Assembly (NCBI GenBank): GCA_013817245.1
Contig: JACDDA010000003.1
Location: 62,001-126,000, forward strand
DNA length: 64,000 nt
Origin: Gammaproteobacteria bacterium
GTDB taxonomy: Bacteria > Pseudomonadota > Gammaproteobacteria > HTCC5015
Reading direction: 5' to 3'
In this document: piece after piece, positions 37,269 through 47,134 of the stretch
Layout of the letters: the number at the start of each line of letters is the position of its first letter
How positions within the stretch are numbered: the first letter of the stretch is position 1
Program-made: the position numbers and the translations under genes
Notes under the pieces: generated by a model
Seen by the model: only the letters and a program-made list of their open reading frames with translations
Told to the model about the DNA's origin: nothing
Databases searched by the model: none

Positions 37269-37973
37269 CTATTTTGGAACCGGCAATATTTGCAATATTC
37301 GCAATTTTTTTGCTTCTGAAGCAATTTCATATGCGCGTCGTTGCACATAAGGTGACGGCCTCTTTAGCCGCAAACGTTTAGGATTAGGCAAAACGGCGGC
37401 CATTAATGCGGCTTGATGCACACTCAAATATTTTGCGCGTACATGAAATACGTTACGCGCAGCCGCTTCTGCGCCAAAAGTACAAGGCGCGAATTCGGCA
37501 ATATTAATATAAATTTCTAAAATGCGACGCTTGCTTAAAGTTGTTTCAGCAATTACTGTTAAATAAACTTCCAAACCTTTACGCAGCCAACTTTTACCTG
37601 GCCATAAAAATAAATTCTTCACCATTTGCTGAGTAATGGTACTAGCGCCGTGCCGCGTTTTACCACGTCGCCGACGTTCTTCCATTGCATCTTGAATAGA
37701 CTCAAGATCAAAACCTTGATGCTCAAAAAATTTTTGATCTTCAGAGGTTAACACTGACCATTTAACATGTGCCGCAATCTCTTCATAATCTGACCATTGA
37801 TAATAAATTTTTTCGCAAGGCTCGCGCTCCATAAACCAACCATGTTGTTGCAAAAACATAAAACTGCTACCCAATGGATTAATCCAACGCAAACTCGTCA
37901 TGATTGCGATGGGCAACAACAAAGAAAATAAGACACAAAAAAATAGCCAATTGGCTATACGACGAACACTCAT
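37269..37973 (-). CDS. mtgA: Monofunctional biosynthetic peptidoglycan transglycosylase
   Basis: MtgA is a membrane-anchored GT51 glycosyltransferase that polymerises lipid II into glycan strands. The 234-residue protein has one N-terminal membrane helix (about 9-28), the catalytic Glu in TSEDQKFFEHQGFD, GASTITQQMVKNLFL and the second Glu region RRILEIYINIAEFAPCTFG. It is somewhat unusual next to metZ. It follows the YkuD gene by 20 bases. Transcripts should stop at the metZ leader terminator. Confidence 0.95.
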   Translation of the reverse strand: MSVRRIANWLFFCVLFSLLLPIAIMTSLRWINPLGSSFMFLQQHGWFMEREPCEKIYYQWSDYEEIAAHVKWSVLTSEDQKFFEHQGFDLESIQDAMEERRRRGKTRHGASTITQQMVKNLFLWPGKSWLRKGLEVYLTVIAETTLSKRRILEIYINIAEFAPCTFGAEAAARNVFHVRAKYLSVHQAALMAAVLPNPKRLRLKRPSPYVQRRAYEIASEAKKLRILQILPVPK

Positions 37974-37993
37974 TGCATTAATTCCTGATTTTT

Positions 37994-38584
37994 TTAATTG
38001 TCGCTGGTAATCATAACTAGCAGTCCCTGCTCTACTTCGGAAAACAATTTAATGACATCTTGATTGCGCATGCGTATGCAACCAATAGAAGCAGGACGAC
38101 CAATCAAACCTTCTTCTGCGGTGCCATGGATGTAAATATAACGCGAGTGAGAATCAACCTGCCCGCCTTGATTGTAACCAGGCTCTAATCCACTTAACCA
38201 TAAAATACGCGACGTAATATAGTCTTTGTCCAAGGCGATCGCGTCTTGGCAAATCGGCGCCAAATCTCCCGTAGCTTGTCGCGCTTTTAATATTTCTCCT
38301 GAGCTACACTCGGCGCCTAATTTTTCTGCAATGTGATGCAGGCCTAAAGGGGTTTTAAAACTATCTTGCAGATTTCCCACACCGTAACGTGATGTGGATA
38401 TCGCGTACTGCTGAACGACTTGTTTAGCATCAATTAGATACAAACACTGCTCAGCAACGTTAATCCAAATAAATCGAGACGCAGAACTGCCTGTTTTTTC
38501 TGTAACAGCGTGTATGACTTTTTCAAGTCCAAGCGATTGCGGATTTTCATTCACTGCCAAAAACTCAAAGATCGGTATCTTCAA
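37994..38584 (-). CDS. YkuD-family L,D-transpeptidase-fold protein without signal peptide
   Basis: The catalytic motif [10 protein letters not shown] followed by [12 protein letters not shown] gives the His and Cys of the YkuD fold. No signal peptide or membrane helix is visible in the 196 residues, so the product should be cytoplasmic. Known comparison: ElsL of Acinetobacter is a cytosolic YkuD protein that works as an L,D-carboxypeptidase in peptidoglycan recycling. The start is uncertain. TTG at 38584 overlaps purF by 20 bases; GTG at 38554 (MNENPQSLG) is an alternative. Neither adds an export signal. Confidence 0.82.
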   Translation of the reverse strand: MKIPIFEFLAVNENPQSLGLEKVIHAVTEKTGSSASRFIWINVAEQCLYLIDAKQVVQQYAISTSRYGVGNLQDSFKTPLGLHHIAEKLGAECSSGEILKARQATGDLAPICQDAIALDKDYITSRILWLSGLEPGYNQGGQVDSHSRYIYIHGTAEEGLIGRPASIGCIRMRNQDVIKLFSEVEQGLLVMITSDN

Positions 38585-40082
38585 TCATAGCCAACGCTTC
38601 ATTATGCGCTTTAGCTTTGTCATTTCGACGATGCTCTAAACTAGCGAAATAAGCAGCATCCACATCCGCTGTAATATATTCACCATTAAAACAAGAGCAA
38701 TCAAATTGCTCCAATGTTGGACTGCCAAATTTTACGGCTTCGATTAAGTCGTCTAAATCTTGGTAAATTAATTTATCCGCACCAATAGCTTCAGCAATTT
38801 CAACTTCAGTTCGATTGTGTGCAATAAATTCTTGTGCTGCTGGCATATCAATGCCGTATACATTGGGATAACGCACCGGTGGCGCCGCCGAGGCCATGTA
38901 CACTTTGCGTGCACCTGCTTCCCGCGCCATTTGAATAATCTGCTGTGAAGTGGTGCCGCGCACAATCGAGTCATCAACTAATAAAACATTTTTACCTTTA
39001 AATTCTAAACCAATGGGATTTAATTTCTGTCGCACGGATTTAGTACGCTCTACTTGACCAGGCATAATAAAAGTACGACCAATATAACGATTTTTAATAA
39101 AACCTTCGCGATAATCTAAATCAAGATGCAAAGCCAATTCTAGTGCAGAGGTGCGACTGGTATCAGGAATAGGAATCACCACATCAATATCATGATCTGG
39201 CCATACGCGCATAATTTTTGATGCGAGTTTTTCGCCCATGCGCATGCGCGCATGATGCACTGATACGCCGTCGATAATGCTGTCAGGACGCGCAAAATAA
39301 ACGAATTCAAATATACAGTTTGTGCGTGTTGTATGTTCCGCACATTGACGCGTAAATACTTGGCCTTTTTTATCAATAAAAACAGCTTCGCCGGGTTCAA
39401 TGTCTCGGACAATTTTAAAGCCATTGCCTTCTAACGCGACGCTTTCAGAGGCGATCATATATTCAGTGCCATGCGCGGTGTCGCGTTTACCGTAAACCAA
39501 AGGGCGGATGCCATCTGGATCGCGAAAACCTAAAACGCCTCGCCCGGTAATTAAAGCAACAACGGCATAACCACCTTTAACGCGGCGATGCACACCTGCT
39601 ACGGCATAAAATACATCGTCTTCACTCATGCTGGCTTTGCTGTATTTTTGCATTTCATGCGCAAATACATTTAACAAAATTTCCGAGTCAGACGAAGTAT
39701 TAATATGTCGTAGGTCTTCTTGAAATAATTCAGCGTGCAAATCATCGGCATTGGTTAAATTACCGTTATGACCCAATGCAATACCAAAAGGTGAATTCAC
39801 ATAAAATGGTTGTGCTTCGGTCGACGTTTTAGCATGTCCTGCGGTGGGATACCGTACATGCGCAATGCCCATGCTACCTTCTAAACGTTCCATATGACGT
39901 TGTTGAAATACGTCACGCACTAAACCTAAGGATTTACGCATGAATAATTTACCATCGTAATTACAGGTTACGATGCCCGCTGCATCTTGACCACGGTGTT
40001 GCAACAAAATCAGACTGTCGTACAACATCTGATTAACCGGACCACTATTTGCAGTTCCGATAACACCGACAACGCCACACAT
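38565..40082 (-). CDS. purF: Amidophosphoribosyltransferase
   Basis: PurF is the first committed enzyme of purine synthesis. It transfers ammonia from glutamine to PRPP. The glutaminase nucleophile is Cys2 (MCGVVGVIG), with [11 protein letters not shown] and [11 protein letters not shown] following. The PRPP loop [17 protein letters not shown] is in the second half. At 505 aa it is normal size. It follows cvpA by 27 bases, the classical cvpA-purF pair. Confidence 0.98.
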   Translation of the reverse strand: MCGVVGVIGTANSGPVNQMLYDSLILLQHRGQDAAGIVTCNYDGKLFMRKSLGLVRDVFQQRHMERLEGSMGIAHVRYPTAGHAKTSTEAQPFYVNSPFGIALGHNGNLTNADDLHAELFQEDLRHINTSSDSEILLNVFAHEMQKYSKASMSEDDVFYAVAGVHRRVKGGYAVVALITGRGVLGFRDPDGIRPLVYGKRDTAHGTEYMIASESVALEGNGFKIVRDIEPGEAVFIDKKGQVFTRQCAEHTTRTNCIFEFVYFARPDSIIDGVSVHHARMRMGEKLASKIMRVWPDHDIDVVIPIPDTSRTSALELALHLDLDYREGFIKNRYIGRTFIMPGQVERTKSVRQKLNPIGLEFKGKNVLLVDDSIVRGTTSQQIIQMAREAGARKVYMASAAPPVRYPNVYGIDMPAAQEFIAHNRTEVEIAEAIGADKLIYQDLDDLIEAVKFGSPTLEQFDCSCFNGEYITADVDAAYFASLEHRRNDKAKAHNEALAMIEDTDL

Positions 40083-40109
40083 GCTAATTCGCCTTTTGAA
40101 CGGAGTAAA

Positions 40110-40607
40110 TTAAACTAAAATATATTGCGCAATATCACTCGGCATTACATTTTTCAACCAATGTAACAACGTCGTAAAATAAGGTAATAAACTTGATTCT
40201 TGCCACCAGCTCGCGTGATGAATATTACTAAATACACCGCACATAACTAAAATCGAAATAACAATCACGCCGCGTAATAAACCAAACACAATACCGATAC
40301 TACGATCTATACCTTGCAGATGTGACGCTTGCAATAAACCCATCATTAAAAAAGTGATTAAACCACCCGCCACCATACTCAGCACAAACAAAATAGCCAT
40401 CGCAATGGCAATTCGAAATTGCGGAGTTTCAATACTGTCGGACAACATCGGCGCTAATTTGCCGGCTAAAGTAATCGATAATACCGACGCCATAATCCAG
40501 GTAGCTAATGATAACGCTTCGCGAGTAAAGCCACGGAATGCGCCTATCCCAATTGAGATTAGCATTACTAATACAATGGTAATATCAATCCACGCAAAAC
40601 CCATCAC
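40110..40607 (-). CDS. cvpA: CvpA family membrane protein
   Basis: The 165-residue protein has four predicted membrane helices and the family's GAFRGFTREALSLATWI segment and LRGVIVISILVM. CvpA is needed for colicin V production in E. coli and is linked to envelope stress; its exact activity is unknown. It lies between the SPOR protein and purF, as in E. coli. Confidence 0.93.
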   Translation of the reverse strand: MMGFAWIDITIVLVMLISIGIGAFRGFTREALSLATWIMASVLSITLAGKLAPMLSDSIETPQFRIAIAMAILFVLSMVAGGLITFLMMGLLQASHLQGIDRSIGIVFGLLRGVIVISILVMCGVFSNIHHASWWQESSLLPYFTTLLHWLKNVMPSDIAQYILV

Positions 40608-40613
40608 TATTAG

Positions 40614-41219
40614 TTACTCATCATTCGTTACCATGCCACGATAACCTTTGCTCTGTAATTGTTTTAGCAAATTATCCGCTTTTGCACGGTCCGTTACTGG
40701 CCCCACACGCACACGATAAATAATGCCGGTAGTACCTTTTAATTTTGCGATAGCACTTTTATATTGTTGCTGTTGCAATTTATCTTTCAACACTTGCGCG
40801 TTCGCTTGTTTACCAAAGCTACCGACTTGTACCCACCAACGCGGTGCTGCTTTAGTTTCTTTGATGACAGGCTTAGGCGGTGTTTTTTGAATGGTCGCAG
40901 CAACGGTTGCAGTAGCTGCCGGCAAGCGCGCTTGCAATTCATTTTGTGTCGCTAACACGGTGTCTTCCGCGGTAACACCCAGCTCAGCTTGCAAAGCAGG
41001 CAATGTTTCAGTTAACGCCGGCGGCGGCACAATTTCTGGAATGGGTTCTTGTTCGGCCAAACGATCACGTACGGTTATATTAGGCTCGTCTGGGATTTGC
41101 GAGGTTTTGCTGAGCCAGGCCTGTTTATCGGACTGATCAAACAACATGGGAATGAAAATAACACCGAGTGCGACCAAGACGATGGCGCCGACCAAACGTT
41201 GTTGTACTTGACGTTCCAT
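40614..41219 (-). CDS. dedD: SPOR-domain protein, DedD-like
   Basis: The 201-residue protein has a short cytoplasmic start, one membrane helix (about 9-27, LVGAIVLVALGVIFIPMLF), a Pro/Glu/Ala-rich linker and a C-terminal SPOR domain (about 125-200, WWVQVGSFGKQANAQVLKDKL). SPOR domains bind denuded glycan strands at the division septum. Position between folC and cvpA is that of dedD. Confidence 0.92.
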   Translation of the reverse strand: MERQVQQRLVGAIVLVALGVIFIPMLFDQSDKQAWLSKTSQIPDEPNITVRDRLAEQEPIPEIVPPPALTETLPALQAELGVTAEDTVLATQNELQARLPAATATVAATIQKTPPKPVIKETKAAPRWWVQVGSFGKQANAQVLKDKLQQQQYKSAIAKLKGTTGIIYRVRVGPVTDRAKADNLLKQLQSKGYRGMVTNDE

Positions 41220-41293
41220 GGCCTGCTCACTGCGAGATATTAGAGGTCGCCATTATACCGTTATGCGGCATGCATCTGTAGCGCGTTCCACCA

Positions 41294-42562
41294 CTAAAGA
41301 ACACTTAATGCTTCGGCCACGGTATAAAATGATCCACATACTAAAACTTGACCGCCCGTTTGTTGCGCTGCTGCTTGGGCGGCTAACAATGCTTGTGGTA
41401 ACGCACTAATCGTTACAGCGGCGACGTGTTGCGAATTTTCTGGCAACGCCGCGGCTAGTACTTCAGCATTCAGCGCCCGTGGATTATTGGGTGTAATTAA
41501 ATGCCACGAAACCACGAGCGGTTCTAAAATTTCTAACATCTGTTTAGCGTCTTTGTCCGCCAATACGCCGAAAACGATATGCCAGGATCCTGACACGTTA
41601 GCCAAAACCGGAACAAGGGCGCGCATTGCCTGCGGATTATGCGCGACGTCTATCCATACATTTTCAGTAACGCGCTGTAGGCGTCCAGCTAAACGCACCT
41701 CACGCAAGCCCTGTTCAACCGCGATTTGCGTTACCGGCAGTCGTGTCTGCGAACAGGCTAAAACGCATAACACGGCGGCGGCATTTTGTAATTGATGCTC
41801 GCCGAGTAAAGCCGGCTTAGGTAAATCAGTCCAGCGCAAATGCGGGCCCTGCCACCATTGCCAGGTGTTATTGTTGAGGTGATAACCAAAATGTTGTCCT
41901 GCTTGATAGAGCTGCGGCTGCACGCGTTGGACTATTTCTGCGATGCTCTCGGGTGGATTTAACTCTGCCACAATCAGCGGCTGACCTTTACGCGCAATTC
42001 CCAGTTTTTCGCGCGCAATGCTATCGCGATCATTACCTAACCATTCGCAATGATCTAAATCAATCGTTGTAATCAACGCCACATCGGCATCAATTAAATT
42101 CACTGCATCGAGTCTGCCACCTAAACCAACTTCCAAAATAGCGACATCTAATGATTGTTCTGCAAAATATAAAAAAGCCGCCAACGTCCCGTATTCAAAA
42201 TAGGTTAAGGCAATCTCTCCACGCGCCGCTTCAATGCGGGCGAAAATTGCGCATAAACTTTCATCGCTAATAGTTTGCTGATTAACCACGATGCGTTCGT
42301 TATATCGCAGTATGTGAGGTGAGGTATAACAACCCACACGATAACCCGCCGCGCGCAAGATACTTTCTAATAAAGCAACCGAAGAACCTTTGCCATTAGT
42401 ACCGGCTACAGTAATAACATGGGGAGCAATGCGGGCAATAGCGAGGCGTTCGTACACAATGCGAACGCGCTCAAGAGTAAGATCAATCGATTTAAAATGC
42501 TGGCGTGTCTGCCAGTCTAGCCATTCAGATAAAGAATTAGGCTGTGAAGTGGATCCTATCAA
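41294..42562 (-). CDS. folC: Bifunctional dihydrofolate/folylpolyglutamate synthase
   Basis: FolC adds glutamate to dihydropteroate and polyglutamylates folates. The 422-residue protein has the P-loop ITVAGTNGKGSSVALLESIL, SPHILRYNERIVVN, EVGLGGRLDAVNLI and the Mur-ligase-like FGVLADKDAKQMLE. The only start near the expected N-terminus is a TTG at 42562 without a visible ribosome-binding site, 22 bases after accD. Translation may depend on coupling. Confidence 0.94.
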   Translation of the reverse strand: MIGSTSQPNSLSEWLDWQTRQHFKSIDLTLERVRIVYERLAIARIAPHVITVAGTNGKGSSVALLESILRAAGYRVGCYTSPHILRYNERIVVNQQTISDESLCAIFARIEAARGEIALTYFEYGTLAAFLYFAEQSLDVAILEVGLGGRLDAVNLIDADVALITTIDLDHCEWLGNDRDSIAREKLGIARKGQPLIVAELNPPESIAEIVQRVQPQLYQAGQHFGYHLNNNTWQWWQGPHLRWTDLPKPALLGEHQLQNAAAVLCVLACSQTRLPVTQIAVEQGLREVRLAGRLQRVTENVWIDVAHNPQAMRALVPVLANVSGSWHIVFGVLADKDAKQMLEILEPLVVSWHLITPNNPRALNAEVLAAALPENSQHVAAVTISALPQALLAAQAAAQQTGGQVLVCGSFYTVAEALSVL

Positions 42563-42584
42563 AACACAACAACACTCAACAACA

Positions 42585-43463
42585 CTAGGCCGCGGACACA
42601 GGTGCTTTTACACCGGAACGATAATGTAACATGCTGAAAATTGAAGCGACGGTCTCGCGCATTTGACCGCGCGGTACAATCATATCAATCGCGCCATGCG
42701 CTAATAAAAATTCACTACGCTGAAAACCTGCTGGTAATTTTTCGCGCACGGTTTGCTCAATCACACGTTGACCAGCAAAACCAATCAAAGCATTAGGTTC
42801 CGCAATATTGACGTCGCCTAACATGGCTAAGCTAGCTGATACGCCACCCGTAGTCGGATCCGTTAAAACTGATATAAAAGGAATGCCGCGTTCGGCAAGT
42901 TTTGCTAAGGCTGCGCTGGTTTTTGCCATTTGCATTAATGAATACAAACCTTCTTGCATACGTGCGCCACCGGATGCAGTAAAACAAATAAAAGGTACAT
43001 TGTCCTGCAAGCAACGTTCAGCGCCGCGCACAAAACGTTCGCCGACTACTGAGCCCATAGAACCGCCAATAAAACGAAACTCAAAGGCAGCAGCGACGAT
43101 AGGATTACCTAACAGTTGTCCGCGCATCACCACTAAGGCATCGGTTTCGCCGGTATTTTTTTGGAAGGTTACCAAACGGTCTTTATAGTTTTTAGTATCT
43201 TTGAAATGCAAAGTATCGATAGGCGTAATATCTGCGCCAATTTCTTCACGGTTTTCTGCATCTAAAAATAAATCTAAACGCTGACGCGCAAAGATGCGCA
43301 TATGATTATTACATTTAGGGCATACATATAAATTACTGATCAGCTCTTCGTGATACAGCACATTGCTGCACGCTTCACATTTAATCCACAACCCTTCTGG
43401 CACAGAAGTTTTTTTGCTGTTGTTACCAACTTTAGAAGGAATCAGTTTTTCAAACCAGTTCAT
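42585..43463 (-). CDS. accD: Acetyl-CoA carboxylase carboxyltransferase subunit beta
   Basis: AccD with AccA moves carboxyl from biotin to acetyl-CoA. The 292-residue protein has the N-terminal zinc ribbon (two CxxC pairs, [10 protein letters not shown] and CPKCNNHMR) and the crotonase-like core [21 protein letters not shown]. It follows trpA by 29 bases and precedes folC. Confidence 0.97.
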   Translation of the reverse strand: MNWFEKLIPSKVGNNSKKTSVPEGLWIKCEACSNVLYHEELISNLYVCPKCNNHMRIFARQRLDLFLDAENREEIGADITPIDTLHFKDTKNYKDRLVTFQKNTGETDALVVMRGQLLGNPIVAAAFEFRFIGGSMGSVVGERFVRGAERCLQDNVPFICFTASGGARMQEGLYSLMQMAKTSAALAKLAERGIPFISVLTDPTTGGVSASLAMLGDVNIAEPNALIGFAGQRVIEQTVREKLPAGFQRSEFLLAHGAIDMIVPRGQMRETVASIFSMLHYRSGVKAPVSAA

Positions 43464-43492
43464 AATGGATCCCGTAACGTTATTTAATATTA

Positions 43493-44317
43493 TTAAGCTG
43501 CATTTGCCGCAGCTAAGTCATTCAGTGCTGTACGTATTTCACTCACTAAATGCGCCATGGCTTTTTCAGCCTGCGCTGGCGAGTCTAGATGAGTTTCAAT
43601 TTGTTTAATCAAGGCGCTGCCTACGATCAAGGCATCGGCAATTCGACCAATTTGACGCGCGCTCTCCGCATCCTTTATACCAAAACCTACGCCTAAGGGT
43701 AAGTCGCTGTATTGCCGAATCAAGGCTAACTTTTCCGTTACTGCGCCAACATCCAAACTTGCCGCACCGGTCACACCTTTAAGCGAAACATAGTATAAAA
43801 AACCGCTGCCGAGTTCTGCAATGCGCGCGATGCGTGCAGGAGTAGACGTTGGGGCGATTAAAAAAATCGGCGCTAAATTTTCTTCACGGAAAATAGCCAC
43901 TGCTTTAACCGCTTCTTCCGGCGGCATATCAACTGTCAACACACCATCCACACCGTGCACTTGAGCCGCTTGTGCGAAAGTTTTATAACCCATAACTTCG
44001 ATTGGATTTAAATAACCCATCAACACGACCGGTGTATGTTGATTGTGTTCACGAAACGCTTTCACCATCGCGAGTACATCACGTAAGCTTATGTTATGCA
44101 CTAACGCGCGTTCGTGTGCGGCTTGAATGACGGGGCCATCCGCCATCGGATCAGAAAACGGTACACCTAATTCCAATACATCCGCACCGGCTTTCACCAA
44201 TGCATGCATAAAACCAACGGTTGCATCAGGCTGAGGATCACCCGCAGTAATATAAGTAATTAAAGCGGCGCGTTTGGATTCGCGTAACAATGCAAATGTT
44301 TGGTCAAGTCGATTCAT
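43493..44317 (-). CDS. trpA: Tryptophan synthase alpha subunit
   Basis: TrpA splits indole-3-glycerol phosphate and passes indole to TrpB. The 274-residue barrel has the catalytic Glu in [20 protein letters not shown] and the catalytic Asp in [13 protein letters not shown], plus the phosphate motif [10 protein letters not shown]. It overlaps the trpB stop codon by four bases. Confidence 0.97.
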   Translation of the reverse strand: MNRLDQTFALLRESKRAALITYITAGDPQPDATVGFMHALVKAGADVLELGVPFSDPMADGPVIQAAHERALVHNISLRDVLAMVKAFREHNQHTPVVLMGYLNPIEVMGYKTFAQAAQVHGVDGVLTVDMPPEEAVKAVAIFREENLAPIFLIAPTSTPARIARIAELGSGFLYYVSLKGVTGAASLDVGAVTEKLALIRQYSDLPLGVGFGIKDAESARQIGRIADALIVGSALIKQIETHLDSPAQAEKAMAHLVSEIRTALNDLAAANAA

Positions 44318-45522
44318 AACGTAATGCCTTGCAAATTAGCCACGGTATTCACGTCTTTATCACCGCGACCGGATAAATTAATAATAATAATTTGTTTAGC
44401 CGACATTTGCGGGGCGAGCTTAGCCGCATAAGCAATCGCATGCGCACTTTCTAACGCGGGAATAATGCCTTCCTTGCGCGTTAACAAATGAAATGCCGCC
44501 ATCGCTTCTGCATCGGTCGCATTAACATAATTAACGCGGCCGCTATCTTTTAACCAGGAATGTTCAGGGCCTACACCGGGATAATCTAAACCTGCCGAAA
44601 TAGAATGTGTGGCTTTAATTTGTCCATTTTCATCTTCCATTAAATAAGTACGGTTACCGTGTAAAACACCGGGCTTACCCGCACTTAATGGTGCAGCATG
44701 TTCGCCTGTATTAAGTCCGTGACCACCTGCTTCTACACCATACATAGCAACATCGGCATCATTTAAAAACGGATAAAATAATCCAATCGCATTTGAGCCG
44801 CCGCCCACACATGCAATTAATGCATCGGGTAAACGTTGTTCTGCTAATTGAATTTGTTCGCGCGCTTCACGCCCAATAATAGCTTGAAAATCACGCACCA
44901 TCGCGGGATAAGGATGCGGTCCTGCAACAGTACCAATAATATAAAAAGTATTATCGACATTAGTCACCCAATCTCGCATCGCTTCATTCATTGCATCTTT
45001 CAACGTGCGCGAGCCTGATTTAACGGCAACCACGGTTGCGCCTAATAAACGCATGCGATAAACATTCGGTGCTTGGCGGACGATATCGTCTTCGCCCATA
45101 TACACTACGCATTCCAATCCTAAACGTGCGGCTACCGTTGCGGTTGCTACACCGTGTTGACCTGCGCCTGTTTCTGCAATCACACGAGTCTTACCCATGC
45201 GTTTTGCTAATAATGCTTGGCCAATCGTGTTGTTAATTTTATGCGCGCCGGTATGGTTTAAATCTTCGCGCTTTAAATAAATTTTTGCGCCGCCCCATTC
45301 TTTTGTTAAACGTTCAGCAAAATATAATGGCGAAGGTCGACCCACGTAATGTTTTAAATCAGAGTGCAATTCATTAAGGAATTCTGGCGTGTCGCGATAA
45401 CGCTCGTATGCAGCGGTTAACTCTTCAATAGGTGCCATTAAAGTTTCAGATACGAAGCGTCCACCAAATTCACCAAAGTGGCCGTTTTCATCGGGATATG
45501 CATGATAATTAATGTGATTCAT
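44314..45522 (-). CDS. trpB: Tryptophan synthase beta subunit
   Basis: TrpB condenses indole with serine using PLP. The PLP lysine is in [31 protein letters not shown] and the phosphate loop [12 protein letters not shown] are intact. At 402 aa it is full length. The start overlaps trpF by 14 bases, and the end overlaps trpA by four, so trpF-trpB-trpA is a tightly coupled trio. Confidence 0.98.
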   Translation of the reverse strand: MNHINYHAYPDENGHFGEFGGRFVSETLMAPIEELTAAYERYRDTPEFLNELHSDLKHYVGRPSPLYFAERLTKEWGGAKIYLKREDLNHTGAHKINNTIGQALLAKRMGKTRVIAETGAGQHGVATATVAARLGLECVVYMGEDDIVRQAPNVYRMRLLGATVVAVKSGSRTLKDAMNEAMRDWVTNVDNTFYIIGTVAGPHPYPAMVRDFQAIIGREAREQIQLAEQRLPDALIACVGGGSNAIGLFYPFLNDADVAMYGVEAGGHGLNTGEHAAPLSAGKPGVLHGNRTYLMEDENGQIKATHSISAGLDYPGVGPEHSWLKDSGRVNYVNATDAEAMAAFHLLTRKEGIIPALESAHAIAYAAKLAPQMSAKQIIIINLSGRGDKDVNTVANLQGITL

Positions 45523-46141
45523 AAGCTCGGACTTCCGTCATAAAAGCGCGTATTTTTTTCAATGATTTAATGCCTTTTCCATCTTCAACACCACTGCTCA
45601 CATCTACGGCATAACAATTCGTTTGAGTCATGGCTGAGCTCACATTTTCCGGTGTGAGGCCACCCGCTAAAATGGTGGGGTGTGTAAGGTTAGTCGGTAA
45701 CGCCTGCCAAGCAAATACTTGCCCCGAACCACCGGCTTCGCCAGCAGAAACCGTGTCTAATAAAAAACCGGCTGCGTTTGGATAGCGAAGCATAAAATCG
45801 TGTAAATCCGGTTGATCTTTCATGGGCACGGATTTTAAATAACGATACCCCCAACGATCACACTCTGCGGCCGTTTCTCGACCATGGAATTGCAGCATAT
45901 CGAGCGGAACTTCCTCTAATACTGCACGAATTGCCTCTTCCGTCGCATCTAAAAACAAACCGACGACGGTTACAAAAGGTGGAACCTGTGCGGCAATTTG
46001 CCGCGCTTGCGACACACTCACATGACGCGCGCTCGGAGGATAAAACACCAGACCAATCGCATCCGCGCCACATTGTGCTGCTGCGAGCGCATCTTCTTCA
46101 CGCGTAATGCCGCAGATTTTCACTCGGATTCGCGGCTTCAT
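45509..46141 (-). CDS. trpF: Phosphoribosylanthranilate isomerase
   Basis: This is the third-from-last step of tryptophan synthesis, as a free-standing enzyme (210 aa). It has the catalytic Cys in [15 protein letters not shown], the catalytic Asp in [16 protein letters not shown], and [11 protein letters not shown] with [15 protein letters not shown]. It lies 189 bases after truA. That spacer shows no Trp-rich leader peptide or clear attenuator. Confidence 0.97.
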   Translation of the reverse strand: MKPRIRVKICGITREEDALAAAQCGADAIGLVFYPPSARHVSVSQARQIAAQVPPFVTVVGLFLDATEEAIRAVLEEVPLDMLQFHGRETAAECDRWGYRYLKSVPMKDQPDLHDFMLRYPNAAGFLLDTVSAGEAGGSGQVFAWQALPTNLTHPTILAGGLTPENVSSAMTQTNCYAVDVSSGVEDGKGIKSLKKIRAFMTEVRAYESH

Positions 46142-46330
46142 GCAGAATCGACCTTAAAAAAGAACGAAGTAATGTGCAACACCAAACAAAATCCAATAAT
46201 TAACATCATCGTCGATGGGATTTATTACCGAGTTTTCCAGGGAACCCCTTAGAAAATCCTTTATAAATCCAACATTTTCAAAAAGCATCGTAGATTAGCA
46301 GATTTGGCTCTATCCCACACGCGGCGGACG

Positions 46331-47110
46331 CTAAGCAATATGAGGATAACGTGGCTCATTAGGCAAATTGAAGTGCTCCGGATAATAAACGCCCGTAAAG
46401 TACAGACCATCCGGCACCGCCGTTGCGGCCGCTCGCTCACGTTGGCGGCTTGCCAGTACTTCCGCTAACCAACCAGGTGATTGTACGCCCGCGCCCACGA
46501 CTATTAAGCTGCCCATAATATTGCGCACCATATGATACAAAAATGCGTTGGCGCGAATATCCAACCACATCATTTCACCGGCTTGCGTTAACGTCGCGTA
46601 TTGCACTTCACGTACCGGACTTTTTGCCTGACAACCCGCGCCGCGAAAAGCACTAAAATCATGTTGACCAATGAGGCTATGCAAAGCTTCACGCATAAAT
46701 TCAATATTTAATTGTCGGTAATCCCATGTGACGTAACGGGGCAATAAAGCGGGACGCATGGGACGCATTAATAATATATAACGATAACTACGCGCTAGCG
46801 CCGAAAATCGAGCATGAAAATCATCGCTGACGTATTTGAACCACTGCACAGAAATAGTTTTAGGTAAATTAGCATTGATGCCAAAAATCCACGCGCGGTC
46901 ATCACGCATGACATCAGTATCAAAATGGATGACTTGCGCAGTGGCGTGTACACCAGTATCGGTGCGACCCGCACAAACCACACGAATAGGATGATTAACG
47001 ACTTTACTAATAGCGGCTTCAACCGCTGCTTGTACAGTGGCAGTATGCACTTGATATTGCCAACCTTTAAATGCGGAGCCGTTATATTCTAGCCCTAAGG
47101 CGATACGCAT
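46331..47110 (-). CDS. truA: tRNA pseudouridine(38-40) synthase
   Basis: TruA modifies U38-40 in the anticodon stem-loop. The 259-residue protein has GLEYNGSAFKGWQ, the catalytic Asp in CAGRTDTGVHATAQVIHFD, and LYHMVRNIMGSLIVVG. It follows fimV by 24 bases, the order seen in Pseudomonas. Confidence 0.97.
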   Translation of the reverse strand: MRIALGLEYNGSAFKGWQYQVHTATVQAAVEAAISKVVNHPIRVVCAGRTDTGVHATAQVIHFDTDVMRDDRAWIFGINANLPKTISVQWFKYVSDDFHARFSALARSYRYILLMRPMRPALLPRYVTWDYRQLNIEFMREALHSLIGQHDFSAFRGAGCQAKSPVREVQYATLTQAGEMMWLDIRANAFLYHMVRNIMGSLIVVGAGVQSPGWLAEVLASRQRERAAATAVPDGLYFTGVYYPEHFNLPNEPRYPHIA

Positions 47111-47134
47111 AAAAAATCGCTATTTAAAACTTTA

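Noticed and set aside
46172-46252. 26-codon plus-strand frame opposite the truA-trpF spacer
   Set aside because: It is short, has no ribosome-binding site, and overlaps the other candidate antisense. Nothing supports expression.
46154-46288. 44-codon minus-strand frame between truA and trpF
   Set aside because: I tested it as a tryptophan leader peptide. It holds a single Trp, lacks a ribosome-binding site and is not followed by an attenuator hairpin.
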